Assembly (NCBI GenBank): GCA_021234155.1
Contig: JAJEKV010000002.1
Span: 388,944 to 452,943, forward strand
Direction of reading: 5' to 3'
From: Isoetes taiwanensis
Lineage: Eukaryota; Streptophyta; Lycopodiopsida; Isoetales; Isoetaceae
Length of the DNA: 64,000 nucleotides
The position numbers and the translations under genes were made by a program. Below, piece by piece: positions 23,330-34,675 of the stretch (the first letter of the stretch is position 1; each line of letters opens with the position of its first letter). The notes beneath the pieces were generated by a model that was given only the letters and a program-made list of their open reading frames with translations, was not told the origin of the DNA and made no database searches.

Positions 23330-24190
23330 ACGCATTGAGCAAATGCAAGACTCCAAGTAAAGGAGACTTCAAGTAGATTGGGCTCTGTTTATCAATGTGC
23401 TGGTTGTGATTCTTTCCACTCGCAACCTGGAGATCGTGTTATTCAAAAGGTATGCAGAATTTTTCAGTGTTAAATACGATGATCCTGAGAAAAGGCTGGT
23501 CCTAGTACTTGCATACATCAATAGTTTGATATGTGGTATGTTGGATCTCAAGAATGACAGTGCAAGATATGTGCCTGGGACTGGACCCACAATTCTTCCT
23601 CAATGCAAACAATGTGAGAAGCATTTTAATATTGGTCGTCCTATTTGGGCAGCTCCAATTCATGATGCAAAGTAGGTTGATTTGATCGTTTCAAATGTTA
23701 ACGCTCCTCTTTCCTCTTTGCGTGAGCTTCCCTGATGTACCTATGCATTTGAGCTTGCATGGAATGAGTGCAACTTCTAAATGCACTCCCTTCTCGTTAT
23801 ATTTTTGATCTATTGTTATTAATGCTAGTTAGCGGGTTTCAAGAACGGATAACAATCCACCTCGCTTTAAAGAGTGATGCTCCAATGAGTGTGCTATGGG
23901 ACATTACGCTGTTCTTTGGGTATGCATTATTTTTGTTGGGGTATGCATGTTTTTTTGCAAGTATATGCATCTCATGTATTTTTCTAATGACGATGCTTCT
24001 TCGTAAGAGCTCATCTTCTTGGCGGAATCAATGAAGTGACTCCCAAGCATAATCTTGAGCCAAACTATTCAAATTTAGATTACCGAGGAGTGAAGCAACA
24101 TCCTAGGAAAGCAAACATATCGGCTCATGTTGTCAAGCATTGTTCATACCAAAGCAACCCATTAAAGCCAAGCAACCCAAGGGTTAAAAT
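23330..24190 (+). pseudogene. TRM1: TRM1 gene fragment (copy 1)
   Basis: Captured exons of the tRNA guanine-26 dimethyltransferase gene. Exon a ends at 23449 before GTATGC, exon b is 23553-23671 (QCKQCEKHFNIGRPIWAAPI), exon c starts near 23724 and exon d near 24003. Introns are retained, so capture was from DNA and not by retroposition. Compared with copy 2, exons c and d have extra disruptions. See 29780-30658 for the family argument. Confidence 0.7.
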
Positions 24191-24424
24191 GCATACCGTA
24201 AAAATGCAAACAAATCAAAAATGCATTCGGGCCAAAATCAAGGCAAGAATATATCTCGACATGTTAGAAACAGAATCTAAAATTGGTCATTATGGCGCCC
24301 ATTCTTATCTAGTATGGTTAATAACGTTCCCATGCAAAAGATGTTTGAACAGCCCTATGAAATGTTTTAGAAATGTAAGCCTCTTAATTTTTATGCATAA
24401 ATGAGTCCAATCGCATGAATAGTC

Positions 24425-25079
24425 CATCTTTTTTAGGGAAAAACTACAAAATACCCTTATGTTTTGACATATTTTCTCATATACCCCTAACTTTTAAAAA
24501 AATTTATGGAATGCCCCCCGGTCAACATACAATGTATTTTGTAGTTTTGATAATTGTTGAAATACCCTTATGTTTTGACATAATTCCTCAAATGCCCTTA
24601 TGTTTCCTTCAAATTCACAAAATACCCTTGATACGATCCGTGGGTAAATTCCCCGATCCTTACCGTGGTCGGAGCTTAAGAATCGATGATGGGTTAGGCT
24701 GGGTTTGCGTGAATCGGATCCTTGTTCCAGTGGCTTCGCTTACAATTGCATGGTAATAACAATAATCGGCAAAATCGGTCGAAATCGGGGAATTGATTGA
24801 TGCTGAAATAAGTGTCATGTTGTTTAGTGCGAATTCAAAATCTACCGTGATAGCTTCGAAATCGAATCGCCGCCATCGGTGCACCCTCCAATCAACTCGT
24901 ACACCGAAAAATTTGTTGGTCCGTGCAAGAGAAAAAGCTTTTCTAGAAAAAGGCGGAGCGAAAATGAACCGCTTGCACAAGGGCATTCAAGAAAATAATC
25001 AAAAAAATAATGAGGGCATCATGTGATATATAAAATTATACAAGGCCAAATACGTTGACCAGGGGCATTCCATAAATTT
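24425..25079. repeat. AT-rich inverted repeat block (copy 1)
   Basis: Contains repeated words AAAATACCCTTATGTTTTG. AAATTTATGGAATGCCCC with GGTCAAC (about 24508) is inverted at 25055-25079 (GTTGACC, GGGGCATTCCATAAATTT), enclosing about 550 bp. The right arm forms the junction to the next tandem unit. Such TACCCTTATG-rich foldbacks occur in plant non-autonomous elements, but no named family is claimed. Confidence 0.65.
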
Positions 25080-25081
25080 GG

Positions 25082-25884
25082 AAGGCTTCAATCTATGGCA
25101 GCATATCTGATGCCAATCTATTGCTGCAAAGGGATCGTTTGCTGGGAAAATCTATAATATCTCTTGCCGTTTTGATTATTCGTAATGATTGTATTTCAAG
25201 ACATTCAGGGCATTATGATCACATTGTGGCACACATTTTCTGGTCTTGTGGAAACTTCTCAATATCTTTCACCCACTTGATATATGTTCTCAAGTTCTCT
25301 TTAAATCATTCTGGCTTTGCTTCAAGTTTGAAGAAATATGGCATCACAGAATGTAACCAATAATATATTGAAGGATGGATATAGAATCAGATGCAAGCAT
25401 GTGACAAGAACCTTTTATGGATTCTGTCATTCCAAGTTGTACACATGCATAATGTTTGAATATTTTAACTATATTGCATTACATGCCTATGACATCATAA
25501 GGAAAGATGTCTTGCCACCTCCATGCCAGCATAATTTTAGAATGCTAATACCGGTGATGTTGATGCAGCAAAGATTTAAATTTCATAGCGGGAAGACCAT
25601 TTCTACATACCTTGAGAATCAGGGTTCAAATGTTGCAGGAAAGTTCTTTTAAGGCTTTTGTGTACTTGGAAAGCCATGTCTTTTAGCCTCGGGCTGCTCC
25701 AAATGCAGAAGACATCTTTGATGTTGTAAAGCTAGCTGAGGCAAAGCATAATGATGCAGGCACACAACAACCTTCAGCATATAGAGTTGGCGAAGGTTGC
25801 CACTCATTTCAAAATATGTTGAATGCAGTGTTAGCTCATTATGAATTATTTTATCATTGTTGGGAATTCTGTCATACTATTAAG
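25082..25884 (+). pseudogene. Captured exons of an unidentified gene (copy 2)
   Basis: Open frames begin ASIYGSISDANLLLQRD (25087) and MASQNVTNNILKDGYRIR (25338). The latter ends SNVAGKFF. A final exon, 25687-25884, reads APNAEDIFDVVKLAEAKHND and VGEGCHSFQNMLNAVLAHYE up to AAG before GTAAGTCG, a strong donor. A TAG separates it from the preceding frame. After the donor, GTAAGTCGTGAAAGACGCTT is repeated imperfectly about 58 bp later. Family not recognised; amino-acid pattern and splice site support host origin. Broken and not expected to be functional. Confidence 0.4.
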
Positions 25885-27235
25885 GTAAGTCGTGAAAGAC
25901 GCTTGGATTATGGAGATTCAATTGTGAGGTATACTGTTAAAGGTAAGTTGTAAAAGATGCTTGCATTATGGAGGTTCAATTGCGAGATCATGTGTTCTGA
26001 AAGTAATATAAGTCTTCTCATATAGCACTCTGCACCTGCAGCTTATTCTCTGATCTGATTATTTAGTATGGGTTCATTTTCAATCAGGCATAGAGAAATA
26101 TCTCAAGTACCTTATTGTAGATCGCTACACATGAAATAAGAAAAGATATTGTCATGGATTCTTATTTAAGTTTTGAATTTTTTCTAAGAAAAGGTCTACC
26201 AATCTATTACCAAAGTATTATGATCTGTGTTTGTTAGTGGTTCTATGTTCTGAAATCTCGAGGGATATAAATGTGGTGCATAGTATACTTGGATCTCAGG
26301 AATTTTATGAGAAGAGAGAAGAATCGCGCTGCAAAATTCAGAGCCTGATGATATTCTTACAAGCATAGCTTATTTTTGACATATAAGACATTTGCATATA
26401 GGTTAGTTAAACACTTACATGTGGATTGGTTAATTTGTGATATGCTATAAAACAGGATGTTAGGGCGGATGTTAGGGCGGATAAGAGCCGCATCATTAAT
26501 TTCTAAAATGAAATGATGAGCATTGCTTTTTATTTTGTAGAAGCAACAATATATACATTTGATTATAAGGCAAGACTTTTCTATAACAAGATACGAAAAC
26601 AAACCACCACACATTGTTCTTACTAATATTTATATATTGGCAGGATATCGAGTCCTAAGATAACAAAAAGCTTTTGCATCGAATCTTTTTTTTTTTTTTT
26701 TTTGCTTGATACTACATTTTATAGATATTGGTGGAATTTCAAAAATCCAAACGAGCCTCTAGGAAGTTTAAACGTATGTTTTACATTTGCAAAGAGAAAA
26801 TGCCACCAGAGCTAGGCAATGATTTCTTTGAAATATTTTTTAAGCATAATAAACATTTCAATGTCTTCTTTATATGAACAAATCTCCATAGAATATGTGC
26901 GCTTTACAAAGTCTATCATATGTAGGATGCATTAGATTTTGGTTCAATAGTTTAACAAGTATGATTCTACACACATCCCATTCATAAAGAAGATGACTGG
27001 CATGTTGATAATGTGATTGGACTCCATTTGCAACGTTGCATAACTAATGTGTCACAAAGATTTGTGTTCGAAGCCGATTGAGTGTGACTTGCGCTAAGTG
27101 ATTTCGTCTTATCAAAACTAGTCTATCATAAACCTCAGTGAGATTGACTGGGGAGTTTGATCCAAGTTGACTAGGGTCATTGACCAAGAGTTTGGCCATG
27201 AGTTTAACCCAACATTTGACCAACCAGTCAATTTT
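25885..27235. other. Non-coding part of unit copy 2
   Basis: AT-rich DNA, including the join ATTAATTTCTA/AAATGAAATG near 26505, where copy 1 carries 2.8 kb extra, and a poly-T tract near 26685-26703. No gene was recognised. Confidence 0.5.
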
Positions 27236-27713
27236 CTTAGAGAATCTTAAGAGGATCTTAGAGAATCTTCAAAGGATCTTGGGGAATCTATGGAAATCTT
27301 CAGAGAAATCTCTGGGAATTTAGGGGAATCTAAGGGTTATTTTCATAGAATCTTGGAGAATTTAAGGGAATCTTGATGGCATCTTGGTGAATGTTTATAG
27401 AATCCAATAGAATTGAGGAGAACATTGCAGAAGCGCAGCCATCTTATCCGCTAAACGACAACCTTCTTTCCCTGTCTAATTTTCATTCCTAAGATCTGCA
27501 AACAAACTTGGGGAATCTAGAGGAATTTTGGGATAATCTTTAGGAATTTAGGGAAATCTCAAGAGAATATTAGAGAATCTATGGAAACCTCCATAAGATC
27601 TTTGGCAATATAGGGGAATCTTGATAGAATCTTAAAGAAACTAGAGGAATATTAGGATCTTAGAGAATCTAGGAGAATTTACATAGAAGCTTGGAGAATC
27701 TTTAGTCGTTAGA
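27236..27713. repeat. GAATCT minisatellite, copy 2 array
   Basis: Same as 20772-21240, with very few base changes. Confidence 0.85.
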
Positions 27714-27783
27714 CCAAAAGGGAAGGAAAAAGCATAACCATTATTATTTTTTAATTAAATTGTAAATTTTTTATATTAAAGGA

Positions 27784-27988
27784 TAGATAGATAGATAGTA
27801 GTTTTAACGTCACGCCACTAGGCAGCATCCAACTGGACATGTGACCACACACCACACTACATTGCTTTGTTGGGCCCTGCCCCCAACCACCTTACATTGC
27901 GTCTGTTGGGATTTGACCCCCAACAGTACCGAGTGCGATTCTGGGCGGTCTCGAACTCGAGACCACATTGCTAAGGAACTAGTGGTAC
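27784..27988 (-). mobile_element. tRNA-derived SINE candidate
   Basis: Read on the minus strand, about 205 bp starts near the GGTACCACTAG region, carries a box-B-like GAGTTCGAGACC (27947-27958) and ends in (CTAT)n. Relatives of the host repeat at 43578 and 12650 lack it and read straight across (AAAGGAGGTGAGGTGGCA then CCGTCATAA), so an empty site exists. Box A is weak and no clear target-site duplication is visible, so the SINE assignment is tentative. Copies lie at 21318 and 34347. Confidence 0.4.
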
Positions 27989-28109
27989 CGTCATAAATAA
28001 AAAAGTAATGTGGCAAAAGCATTTTACAAATGCACTTTCTAGGAAGCTTCCTTTTTGTAACAGCCTTCAAAAGCCCGTAACTTGCAGCAACGGGGTCGAC
28101 TGAAGGTGA

Positions 28110-28335
28110 GGCGAGGATCTACATAGAAACTTGAAGAATCTAAAGAAATCTTGGGATCTCAAGATCTTAAGCAATAATGGAAAAATTTGAAGAGAAACTT
28201 AAAGAGAATATGGAAATCTCAAGAGAATCTTTGAGAATCTAGTAGAATCTAAGAGATATATCTGTGTATTTGGCTTCTAGCTGGATTTGTACAGTCCCTA
28301 ACTCGTACAGGCCCTACATAGTACAAAGACTTGTT
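28110..28335. repeat. Short GAATCT array and tail motif, copy 2
   Basis: Same arrangement as 21655-21885, with the tail CCTAACTCGTACAGGCCC intact. Confidence 0.8.
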
Positions 28336-28349
28336 TATATATAAAATTA

Positions 28350-28620
28350 CTTTGGATGCCCCCATGGAATAGATATCTATATATTCAAATGAATCTAGGC
28401 TGTTTATTTGAAAAGCGGCGAGGTGGCAAACTTGCAACCGTCGGATTTTAATGAGGGCATCCATGGGCATGCATGGGGCATGCCCCCCCATCTCATTACC
28501 GTTGGATATGGTGGGAGGCAAAAATTCCTATCCATTGATTATTTTTTGAAAATGCAAGGAAGGTGCTGTTTTTAGGGCTTTTGATCACAGCCATTGAAAT
28601 TAGAGTTTAAATCCCGACCG
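28350..28620. repeat. Head block, copy 2
   Basis: Signature GGATGCCCCCATGGAATAG, then GCATGCATGGGGCATGC. Identical to 34912 onward for over 200 bp. Confidence 0.75.
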
Positions 28621-28639
28621 TCATTAGCAAGCCGCAACG

Positions 28640-29218
28640 TTTAAATGCAGAGTATGCCATTTGGAAACGTGTCAACCTGTGGCTCGTGCATTGATGGGCA
28701 CAGAGCCAAAATTCTGCAACTTGCAGCAGAAATTTGTGCCGTAGCTCTTCTCTGTTTCTCCATCTCTCTGACTGCCATAGGCCGTGCTTCATGAAGTTTT
28801 TTGCGAAGTTTTCGAATGGTGCTGGGATTAAAAGGTAGGTTTTGATGGAAGCGGCATGGCCTAGGCTTCAATATGAGCTCCACAGAGGACATGAAAATTC
28901 CTACACAGACGAAGTAGCAGCCGGACTTGCGAGCAGAAGCTTTAGATGCAGGAGGTCTATTTGCACGAGATTCTATTGTAAGCAGGTTAGTAGAAATGAG
29001 ATTCGGAGATGACAGCACTGCAGATGTGTTTCTCACTCTTTCATCTGATGTGTTTCTCACTCTTCCGGTGTGCCCAACTTCCACAGTATGAATTGCGGGT
29101 TCCATAAGGGTAGCTTCTCCAAAGGCCTTTGTCGGATTGTGAAAACTCTGGAGTTTGGGTACCAGAAGCAAGAAGCAAGGCATCCAGCAGGTCGGATTTA
29201 ATGCAAGAGCAGGTAAGG
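28640..29218 (+). pseudogene. Captured exons, unidentified (copy 2)
   Basis: A first piece reads MQSMPFGNVSTCGSCIDGHR and AKILQLAAEICAVALL. A second, 28933-29084, reads AEALDAGGLFARDSIVSRLV and EMRFGDDSTADVFLTL. A 24-bp duplication repeats the DVFLTL segment, and the piece stops at TGA. Past the TGA the same frame continues IAGSIRVASPKAFVGL, another TGA, then KKQGIQQVGFNARA before GTAAGG at about 29212. Both stops could be Trp to TGA changes. Family not recognised. A long minus-strand open frame overlaps (28641-29183) but has no recognisable content. Confidence 0.4.
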
Positions 29219-29287
29219 TTTAATCCAAAGAACTAGTCTTGAACTCGCCATTATTCTTTACTAAAAATGCATTCTGGCATGCATTTC

Positions 29288-29440
29288 GTATGGAAGATTG
29301 GTAGCTGTGACAGATCTGAACGGATCCGGACGTATAATTTTGCACAAGGACGTGTCACAGATGACCGTGTGGGCATGACACAACATTCAATTGAGAAAAT
29401 CTTACAGGGCGAGGGTCTTGATGCCTTTATTGATGCTTAA
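29288..29440 (+). pseudogene. Class I peptide chain release factor fragment
   Basis: The frame reads [16 protein letters not shown] and [20 protein letters not shown], then a segment ending EGLDAFIDA before TAA. This matches the conserved region after the GGQ domain of RF1-type factors, where bacterial and organellar proteins read [11 protein letters not shown](F/Y)PQGRVTDHR, then L(D)xxIDAL. After the TAA the frame continues VALSRI, so the stop interrupts the C-terminus. The GGQ exon was not found. Inferred source: a nuclear gene for a plastid or mitochondrial RF1. The fragment is too short to be active. Confidence 0.75.
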
Positions 29441-29779
29441 GTTGCTTTGAGTAGAATCTTAAATACCGGTCTGCTGCAGGTTATTGCCATGGATATCAAC
29501 AGGGAAAACTTTGAACATAGATCCCTAGAGGCACCGCACAACATAAAAGATCCCAGCTTGATGGTGCGTTGATTTATGCATATTACTTTTGCCAGACACT
29601 TTATGTTCTGAGATCGAGCCATGCAAATCGGTATAAGCATCATATTGTGGTTGTACTTTCACTTTTTGTTGATTTCTATATCCAAGTTTTCGTATGCATT
29701 TATACTTGAGTTTACTGTGCATTTCATCTTTTGGAAATGGGTCTTGCGTGATCTCTCTAATGTTGTATCTGATGATAGG

Positions 29780-30658
29780 TTTTGCTGCATCCTTAATTTA
29801 CAGACAAGCAAATGCAAGACTCCAAGTAAAGGAGACTTCAAGTAGATTGGGCTCTGTTTATCAATGTGCTGGTTGTGATTCTTTCCACTCGCAACCTGGA
29901 GATCGTGTTATTCAAAAGGTATGCAGAATTTTTCAGTGTTAAATACGATGATCCTGAGAAAAGGCTGGTCCTAGTACTTGCATACATCAGTAGTTTGATA
30001 TGTGGTATGTTGGATCTCAAGAATGACAGTGCAAGATATGTGCCTGGGACTGGACCCACAATTCTTCCTCAATGCAAACAATGTGAGAAGCATTTTAATA
30101 TTGGTCGTCCTATTTGGGCAGCTCCAATTCATGATGCAAAGTAGGTTGATTTGATCGTTTCAAATGTTAACGTTCCTCTTTCCTCTTTTGCAGGAGCTTC
30201 CTGATGTACCTATGCATTTGAGCTTGCATGGAATGAGTGCAACTTCTAAATGCACTCCCCTTCTGTTATATTTTGATCTATTGTTATTAATGCTAGTTAG
30301 CGGGTTTCAAGAACGGATAACAATCCACTCAGTTTAAAGAGTGATGCTCCAATGAGTGTGCTATGGGACATTACGCGTTGCTGGGTATGCATTATTTTTG
30401 TTGGGGTATGCATGTTTTTGCAAGTATATGCATCTCATGTATTTTTCTAATGACGCATGCTTCTTCAGGTAAGAGCTCATCTTGCGAAGGAATCGAATGA
30501 AGTGACTCCTGCAAGCATAATCTTGAGCCAAACTATTCAGAATTTAGATTACTGGAGGAGTGAAGCAACATCCTAGGAAAGCAAACATATCAGCTCATGT
30601 TGCTGAAGCATTGTTCATACCAAAGCAACCGGCTAAAGCCAAGCAACTGAAGGGTTAA
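29780..30658 (+). pseudogene. TRM1: TRM1 gene fragment (tRNA m2,2G26 methyltransferase)
   Basis: At least four exons with introns retained. Exon a (about 29793-29918) contains SVYQCAGCDSFHSQP, the Cys-rich motif of TRM1. Exon b (about 30022-30140) contains QCKQCEKHFNIGRPIWAAPI, matching the CxxC..GGPIWxxPIHD signature. Exon c (30194-30384) reads ELPDVPMHLSLHGMSATSKC, then after a frameshift and stops RVSRTDNNPLSLKSDAPMSV and LWDITRCW. Exon d (30469-30658) continues less clearly to TAA. The intact enzyme methylates G26 of tRNA using AdoMet. Here only the C-terminal half is present and broken, so it is a captured pseudogene. Retained introns argue for DNA-level capture. Confidence 0.8.
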
Positions 30659-30894
30659 AATGCATACTGTAAAAATGCAAACAAATCAAAAATGCATTCG
30701 GGCCAAAAATCAAGGCAAGAATATATCTGCACATGTTAGAAACAGAATCTAAAATTGGTCATTATGGCGTCCATTCTTATCTAGTATGGTTAATAACGTT
30801 CCCATGCAGCATGTTTGAACAGCCCTATGAAATGTTTTAGAAATGTAAGCCTCTTAATTTTTTATGCATAACAAAGTCCAATCGCATGAATAGT

Positions 30895-31541
30895 CCATCT
30901 TTTTAGGGAAAAACTACAAAATACCCTTATGTTTTGACATATTTTCTCATATACCCCTAACTTTTAAAAAATTTATGGAATGCCCCTGGTCAACATACAA
31001 TGTATTTTGTAGTTTTGATAATTGTTGAAATACCCTTATGTTTTGACATAATTCCTCAAATGCCCTTATGTTTCCTTCAAATTCACAAAATACCCTTGAT
31101 ACCTGATCTGTGGCAAATTCCTGATCCTTACTGTGGCTGGAGCTTAAGAATCGATGATGGGTTAGCTGGATTTGCAGGAATCGGATCCTTGTTCCAGTGG
31201 CTTCGCTACAATTGCATGGTAATAACAATAATCGGCAAAATCAGTGCGAAATCAGGAATTGATTGATGCGAAATAAGTGTCATGTTGCTGGTGCGAATTC
31301 AAAATCGGCTGATAGCTCGAAATCAGAATCGCTGCTACTGGTGCACCCTCCAATCGAACTCTGTGCCACCGAAAATTTGTTGGTCTGTGCAAGAGAAAAA
31401 GCTTTTCTAGAAAAAGGCGGGAGCGAAAATGAACCGCTTGCACAAGGGCATTCAGTAAAATACGCAAAAATACGAGGGCATCATGTGATATATAAAATTA
31501 TACAAGGCCAAATACGTTGACCAGGGGCATTCCATAAATTT
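30895..31541. repeat. AT-rich inverted repeat block (copy 2)
   Basis: As at 24425. Left arm AAATTTATGGAATGCCCCTG near 30969, right arm near 31518-31541, followed directly by the next unit. Confidence 0.65.
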
Positions 31542-31543
31542 GG

Positions 31544-32477
31544 AAGGCTTCAATCTATGGCAGCATATCTGATGCCAATCTATTGCTGCAAAGGGATCGT
31601 TTGCTGGGAAAATCTATAATATCTCTTGCCGTTTTGATTATTCGTAATGATTGTATTTCAAGACATTCAGGGCATTATGATCACATTGTGGCACACATTT
31701 TCTGGTCTTGTGGAAACTTCTCAATATCTTTCACCCACTTGATATATGTTCTCAAGTTCTCTTTAAATCATTCTGGCTTTGCTTCAAGTTTGAAGAAATA
31801 TGGCATCACAGAATGTAACCAATAATATATTGAAGGATGGATATAGAATCAGATGCAAGCATGTGACAAGAACCTTTTATGGATTCTGTCATTCCAAGTT
31901 GTACACATGCATAATGTTTGAATATTTTAACTATATTGCATTACATGCCTATGACATCATAAGGAAAGATGTCTTGCCACCTCCATGCCAGCATAATTTT
32001 AGAATGCTAATACCGGTGATGTTGATGCAGCAAAGATTTAAATTTCATAGCGGGAAGACCATTTCTACATACCTTGAGAATCAGGGTTCAAATGTTGCAG
32101 GAAAGTTCTTTTAAGGCTTTTGTGTACTTGGAAAGCCATGTCTTTTAGCCTCGGGCTGCTCCAAATGCAGAAGACATCTTTGATGTTGTAAAGCTAGCTG
32201 AGGCAAAGCATAATGATACAGGCACACAACCTGCAGAAATCCTCAGGCTTTTGTGTACTTGGAAAGCTCTGTCTTTTAGCCTCGGGCTGCTCCAAATGCA
32301 GAAGACATCTTTGATGTTGTAAAGCTAGCTGAGGCAAAGCATAATGATGCAGGCACACAACAACCTTCAGCATATAGAGTTGGCGAAGGTTGCCACTCAT
32401 TTCAAAATATGTTGAATGCAGTGTTAGCTCATTATGAATTATTTTATCATTGTTGGGAATTCTGTCATACTATTAAG
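31544..32477 (+). pseudogene. Captured exons of an unidentified gene (copy 3)
   Basis: Same open frames as copy 2 (from 31583 and 31800). The last exon is preceded by a partial duplicate of its own first half. It ends at AAG before GTAAGTCG at 32477. Confidence 0.35.
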
Positions 32478-33798
32478 GTAAGTCGTGAAAGACGCTTGGA
32501 TTATGGAGATTCAATTGTGAGGTATACTGTTAAAGGTAAGTTGTAAAAGATGCTTGCATTATGGAGGTTCAATTGCGAGATCATGTGTTCTGAAAGTAAT
32601 ATAAGTCTTCTCATATAGCACTCTGCACCTGCAGCTTATTCTCTGATCTGATTATTTAGTATGGGTTCATTTTCAATCAGGCATAGAGAAATATCTCAAG
32701 TACCTTATTGTAGATCGCTACACATGAAATAAGAAAAGATATTGTCATGGATTCTTATATAAGTTTTGAATCTTTTCTAAGAAAAGGTCTACCAATCTAT
32801 TACCAAAGTATTATGATCTGTGTTTGTTAGTGGTTCTATGTTCAGAAATCTCGAGGGATATAAATGTGGTGCATAGTATACTTGGATCTCAGGAATTTTA
32901 TGAGAAGAGAGAAGAATCGCGCTGCAAAATTCAGAGCCTGATGATATTCTTACAAGCATAGCTTATTTTTGACATATAAGACATTTGCATATAGGTTAGT
33001 TAAACACTTACATGTGGATTGGTTAATTTGTGATATGCTATAAAACCAGATGTTAGGGCGGATGTTAGGGCGGATAAGAGCCGCATCATTAATTTCTAAA
33101 ATGAAATGATGAGCATTGCTTTTATTTTGTAGAAGCAACAATATATACATTTGATTATAAGGCAAGACTTTTCTATAACAAGATACGAAAACAAACCACC
33201 ACACATTGTTCTTACTAATATTTATATATTGGCAGGATATCGAGTCCTAAGATAACAAAAAGCGCACATCGAATTTTTTTTTTTTTTTTTTGCTTGATAC
33301 TACATTTTATAGATATTGGTGGAATTTCAAAAATCCAAACGAGCCTCTAGGAAATTTAAACGAATGTTTTACATTTGCAACGAGAAAATGCCACCAGAGC
33401 TAGGCAATGATTTCTTTGAAATATTTTTTAAGCATAATAAACATTTCAATGTCTTCTTTATATGAACAAATCTCCATAGAATATGTGCAGGATGCATTAG
33501 ATTTTAGTTCAATAGTTTAAGAAGTATGATTTTACACACGTCCCATTCATAAAGAAGATGACTGGCATGTTGATAATGTGATTGGACTCCATTTGCAACG
33601 TTGCATAACTAATGTGTCACAAAGATTTGTGTTCGAAGCCGATTGAGTATGACTTGCGCTAAGTGATTTCGTCTTATCAAAACTAGTCTATCATAAACCT
33701 CAGTGAGATTGACTGGGGAGTTTGATCCAAGTTGACTAGGGTCATTGACCAAGAGTTTGGCCATGAGTTTAACCCAACATTTGACCAACCAGTCAATT

Positions 33799-34268
33799 TT
33801 CTTAGAGAATCTTCAGAGGATCTTAGAGAATCTTCAGAGGATCTTGGGGAATCTATGGAAATCTTCAGAGAATCTCTGGAAATTTAGGGGAATCTAAGGG
33901 TTATTTTCATAGAATCTTGGAGAATTTAAGGGAATGTTGATGGCATCTTGGTGAATGTTTATAGAATCCAATAGAATTGAGGAGAACATTGGTAAGCCGC
34001 CACCATCTTATCCGCTAAACGACAACCTTCTTTCCCTGTCTAATTTTCATTCCTAAGATCTGCAAAGAAACTTGGGGAATCTAGAGGAATTTTGGGATAA
34101 TCTTTAGGAATTTAGGGAAATCTCAAGAGAATATTAGAGAATCTATGGAAACCTCCATAAGATCTTTGGCAATATAGGGGAATCTTGATAGAATCTTAAA
34201 GAAACTAGAGGAATATTAGGATCTTAGAGAATCTAGGAGAATTTACATAGAATCTTGGAGAATCTTTA
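33799..34268. repeat. GAATCT minisatellite, copy 3 array
   Basis: As at 27236, with a few ordinary substitutions. Confidence 0.85.
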
Positions 34269-34346
34269 GTCGTTAGACCAAAAGGGAAGGAAAAAGCATA
34301 ACCATTATTATTTTTTAATTAAATTGTAAATTTTTTATATTAAAGG

Positions 34347-34555
34347 ATAGATAGATAGATAGTAGTTTTAACGTCACGCCACTAGGCAGCATCCAACTGG
34401 ACATGTGACCACACACCACACTACATTGCTTTGTTGGGCCCTGCCCCCAACCACCTTACATTGCGTCTGTTGGGATTTGACCCCCAACAGTACCGAGTGC
34501 GATTCTGGGCGGTCTCGAACTCGAGACCACATTGCTAAGGAACTAGTGGTACCGT
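34347..34555 (-). mobile_element. SINE candidate (copy 3)
   Basis: Identical in structure to 27784-27988. Carried along by the tandem duplication, so not an independent insertion. Confidence 0.4.
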
Positions 34556-34675
34556 CATAAATAAAAAAGTAATGTGGCAAAAGCATTTTACAAATGCACT
34601 TTCTAGGAAGCTTCCTTTTTGTAACAGCCTTCAAAAGCCCGTAACTTGCAGCAACGGGGTCGACTGAAGGTGAGG

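Larger units (their letters stand above)
15684..25079 (+). repeat. Tandem unit copy 1 (with 2.8-kb extra segment)
   Basis: Starts at GGAAGGCTTCAATC and matches copies 2 and 3 over its whole length, apart from an extra segment at about 17227-20044. In copies 2 and 3, ATTAATTTCTA joins directly to AAATGAAATGATGAG. Copy 1 is the most altered at CTG/CAG/CCG sites. Contents in order: unidentified captured exons, the extra segment, a GAATCT array, a SINE candidate, a second short array, a head block, further captured exons, a release-factor fragment, a TRM1 fragment and the AT-rich inverted repeat. Confidence 0.85.
25080..31541 (+). repeat. Tandem unit copy 2 (6462 bp)
   Basis: Runs from GGAAGGCTTCAATC to the same word at 31542, giving a 6462-bp period. 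It is nearly identical to copy 3 over long stretches (for example 27780-28540 against 34345-35100). The copies follow each other without a spacer, as expected from unequal crossing-over or rolling-circle amplification. This copy has the cleanest reading of the captured exons. Confidence 0.9.

Noticed and set aside
27930-27965. A tRNA gene at the TTCGAGACC box
   Set aside because: Only a box-B-like element is visible; no cloverleaf or anticodon arm can be drawn.
28641-29183. 180-codon minus-strand open frame
   Set aside because: No family resemblance; it overlaps protein-like plus-strand exons and is broken in copies 1 and 3, so it is more likely a shadow frame.
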